Positions 62,322-64,000 of a DNA stretch of 64,000 nucleotides are shown here, piece after piece. The DNA is from an uncultured SAR86 cluster bacterium (GTDB taxonomy: Bacteria; Pseudomonadota; Gammaproteobacteria; Magnimaribacterales; D2472): contig CACELG010000001.1 of the NCBI GenBank assembly GCA_902560315.1, forward strand, positions 220,871 through 284,870, read 5' to 3'. Made by a program: the position numbers and the translations under genes. Positions within the stretch are counted from its first letter, which is position 1; each line of letters begins with the position of its first letter. The notes below the pieces were generated by a model. The model was not told the DNA's origin, did no database searches, and worked only from the letters and a program-made list of their open reading frames with translations.

Positions 62322-64000
62322 TCACATTTTTTCAATAGGAGATATTCCAAGAAGGTCTAGACCATTTGAAATGACTTGTCTGACAGACAATAAACATGCA
62401 AGAATTGATTCAATATTTTGGTCAGTTTCTGAAAGAACATGATTGTCGTTGTAATAGCTATGAAATAATTGAGCCAGGTCTCTCAAATAATAGATTACCA
62501 AATGAGGTTGAAGTGCATTCGCGGCCTTGTTAACAACATCAGGATATTTTGATATTTCATGAATCAGCTTATCGCATTCTTTGTAGCTATTATTTTCTAT
62601 GTTATTAATATTTGTTTTTATTTTAGAGTTCTTTTTTAAAGCCTTTTCTTCTAAAGAAACAATTCTGGCATGAGCATATTGAATATAATAAAAAATATTC
62701 TCTTTACTGTCTGATTTTGCTAAATCTATATCAAAATCTAAATGTTGATCAGCTTGTTTTGATAAGTAGTAAAATCTTGCTGCATCAGTACCTATATCAT
62801 CAATCAGATCTTTTAAAGTAAAAAATTCACCTGATCTTGTGGACATCTTTACCTTTTTGCCTTCCTTAAAAAGATTTGCAAATTGGACAAGTTTAACAAT
62901 AAGTTTTTCTTTGCTTGATCCTAAAGTTTCAATAGATGCCTCAATTCTTTTGATATAACCATGATGATCTGCACCCCATATATTTACTAATTTATCAAAA
63001 CCTCTATCAATTTTATTTTTATGATAAGCAACATCTGATGCAAAATAAGTTGCTCTTCCATCCTCTCTTATTAGAACTCGATGTTTGTCATCGCCGCTTA
63101 TATCTGTATTAAGCCATATCGCACCGTCTTTTTCATAAGCATTACCATCGCTTTTTAATTTGTTTATTGAATTTGATATCTCTGATGAGGAATCACTCAC
63201 ATCCCCTAATGATGATTCATTAAACCAATGATCAAAATCAACATTAAATGTTTTAAGATCATTTTTAATAGATTTAACCATTTCAGCCAATGAAAATTCT
63301 TTCGCTTGATTCCATGAGGATTCATCCTGATCTTTTATATTTTCAATAATTTGATCAATTTCCTTTTCAGGATCTTTAGGCATATCTTTAGTCAATGATT
63401 CATAATCACAATTTAAATTTATATCTTTTTTGAGTTTATTAGCGATATCTTCAATATATTTTCCTTTATATGCATTTTGCGGAAAATAATTATTTATATC
63501 TTCCTTAATCATTCTCAATAAAACGCTTGTAGTGAGAATATCGATCTGCCTTCCTGCATCATTAATGTAATATTCTTTTTCAACCAATGATCCTGTTGCT
63601 TCAAGGATTCTGCCTATTGCATCTCCAAAAGCAGCACCTCTTCCGTGACCAACATGAAGTGGTCCAGTTGGATTAGCAGATACAAATTCAATTTGAACTT
63701 TTTTTCCATCTCCAACTTTTGATTTGCCGAATGAGTCCCTCATTTTATTGATAACATTTATGGTTGATACGAAGTCATTTCTTTTAAGAAAGATATTTAT
63801 AAAACCAGGTCCTGCAGATTGAACGTCTTCAAAAAAGTCTAGCTTTATTAATTTTTCTTTTAAATTGTTAGCCAATTCATTTGGTTTAGATTTAAGAGTA
63901 CTTGCAGCAACCATACATACATTTGTAGTTAAATGCCCCTTGTTTAAATCATCTGTTATAGAAGTTGTACTCTTTTCAAGAATGGCTTGTATATTTTTCT
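62322..64000 (-). CDS. argS: Arginine--tRNA ligase (5' end outside window)
   Basis: EFVSANPTGPLHVGHGRGAAFGDAIGRIL; the reading frame continues past the track ORF start at 63914 to the window edge as KNIQAILEKSTTSITDDLNKGHLTTNVCMVAAS. Confidence 0.96.
   Translation of the reverse strand, partial: KNIQAILEKSTTSITDDLNKGHLTTNVCMVAASTLKSKPNELANNLKEKLIKLDFFEDVQSAGPGFINIFLKRNDFVSTINVINKMRDSFGKSKVGDGKKVQIEFVSANPTGPLHVGHGRGAAFGDAIGRILEATGSLVEKEYYINDAGRQIDILTTSVLLRMIKEDINNYFPQNAYKGKYIEDIANKLKKDINLNCDYESLTKDMPKDPEKEIDQIIENIKDQDESSWNQAKEFSLAEMVKSIKNDLKTFNVDFDHWFNESSLGDVSDSSSEISNSINKLKSDGNAYEKDGAIWLNTDISGDDKHRVLIREDGRATYFASDVAYHKNKIDRGFDKLVNIWGADHHGYIKRIEASIETLGSSKEKLIVKLVQFANLFKEGKKVKMSTRSGEFFTLKDLIDDIGTDAARFYYLSKQADQHLDFDIDLAKSDSKENIFYYIQYAHARIVSLEEKALKKNSKIKTNINNIENNSYKECDKLIHEISKYPDVVNKAANALQPHLVIYYLRDLAQLFHSYYNDNHVLSETDQNIESILACLLSVRQVISNGLDLLGISPIEKM

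Overview
AT-rich chromosomal window with dense, mostly intact coding sequence, probably from a marine SAR86-like gammaproteobacterium (taxonomy is inferred from gene order and protein families, not tested). It opens with a housekeeping block: mnmG (partial), rsmG, parA, parB, atpI-like, atpBEFHAGDC, glmU, glmS. An accessory region of about 13.4-55 kb follows: a wHTH/HNH/HIT fusion, small ORFs, a compact overlapping operon of small-molecule enzymes and transporters, a beta-helix plus diheme-cytochrome pair, an orphan HODM-like oxidase, an ALDH7/saccharopine-dehydrogenase-like pair, a split TRAP transporter around lipB-lipA, and a phosphatase cluster. The window ends with rpoH, trmB, rdgB, metW, metX, yggT, proC, yggS, a SPOR protein and argS (partial). 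I saw no rRNA, tRNA, CRISPR array or transposon. The most unusual item is an unannotated 15-codon ORF at 14675-14722 encoding MCDCCDCCECSCCSK (8 Cys in 15 residues). It lies 7 nt downstream of a TATAAT and is followed by a perfect 8-bp inverted repeat, close to the HNH-HIT fusion gene. All product names come from reading translated sequence; no database search was run.
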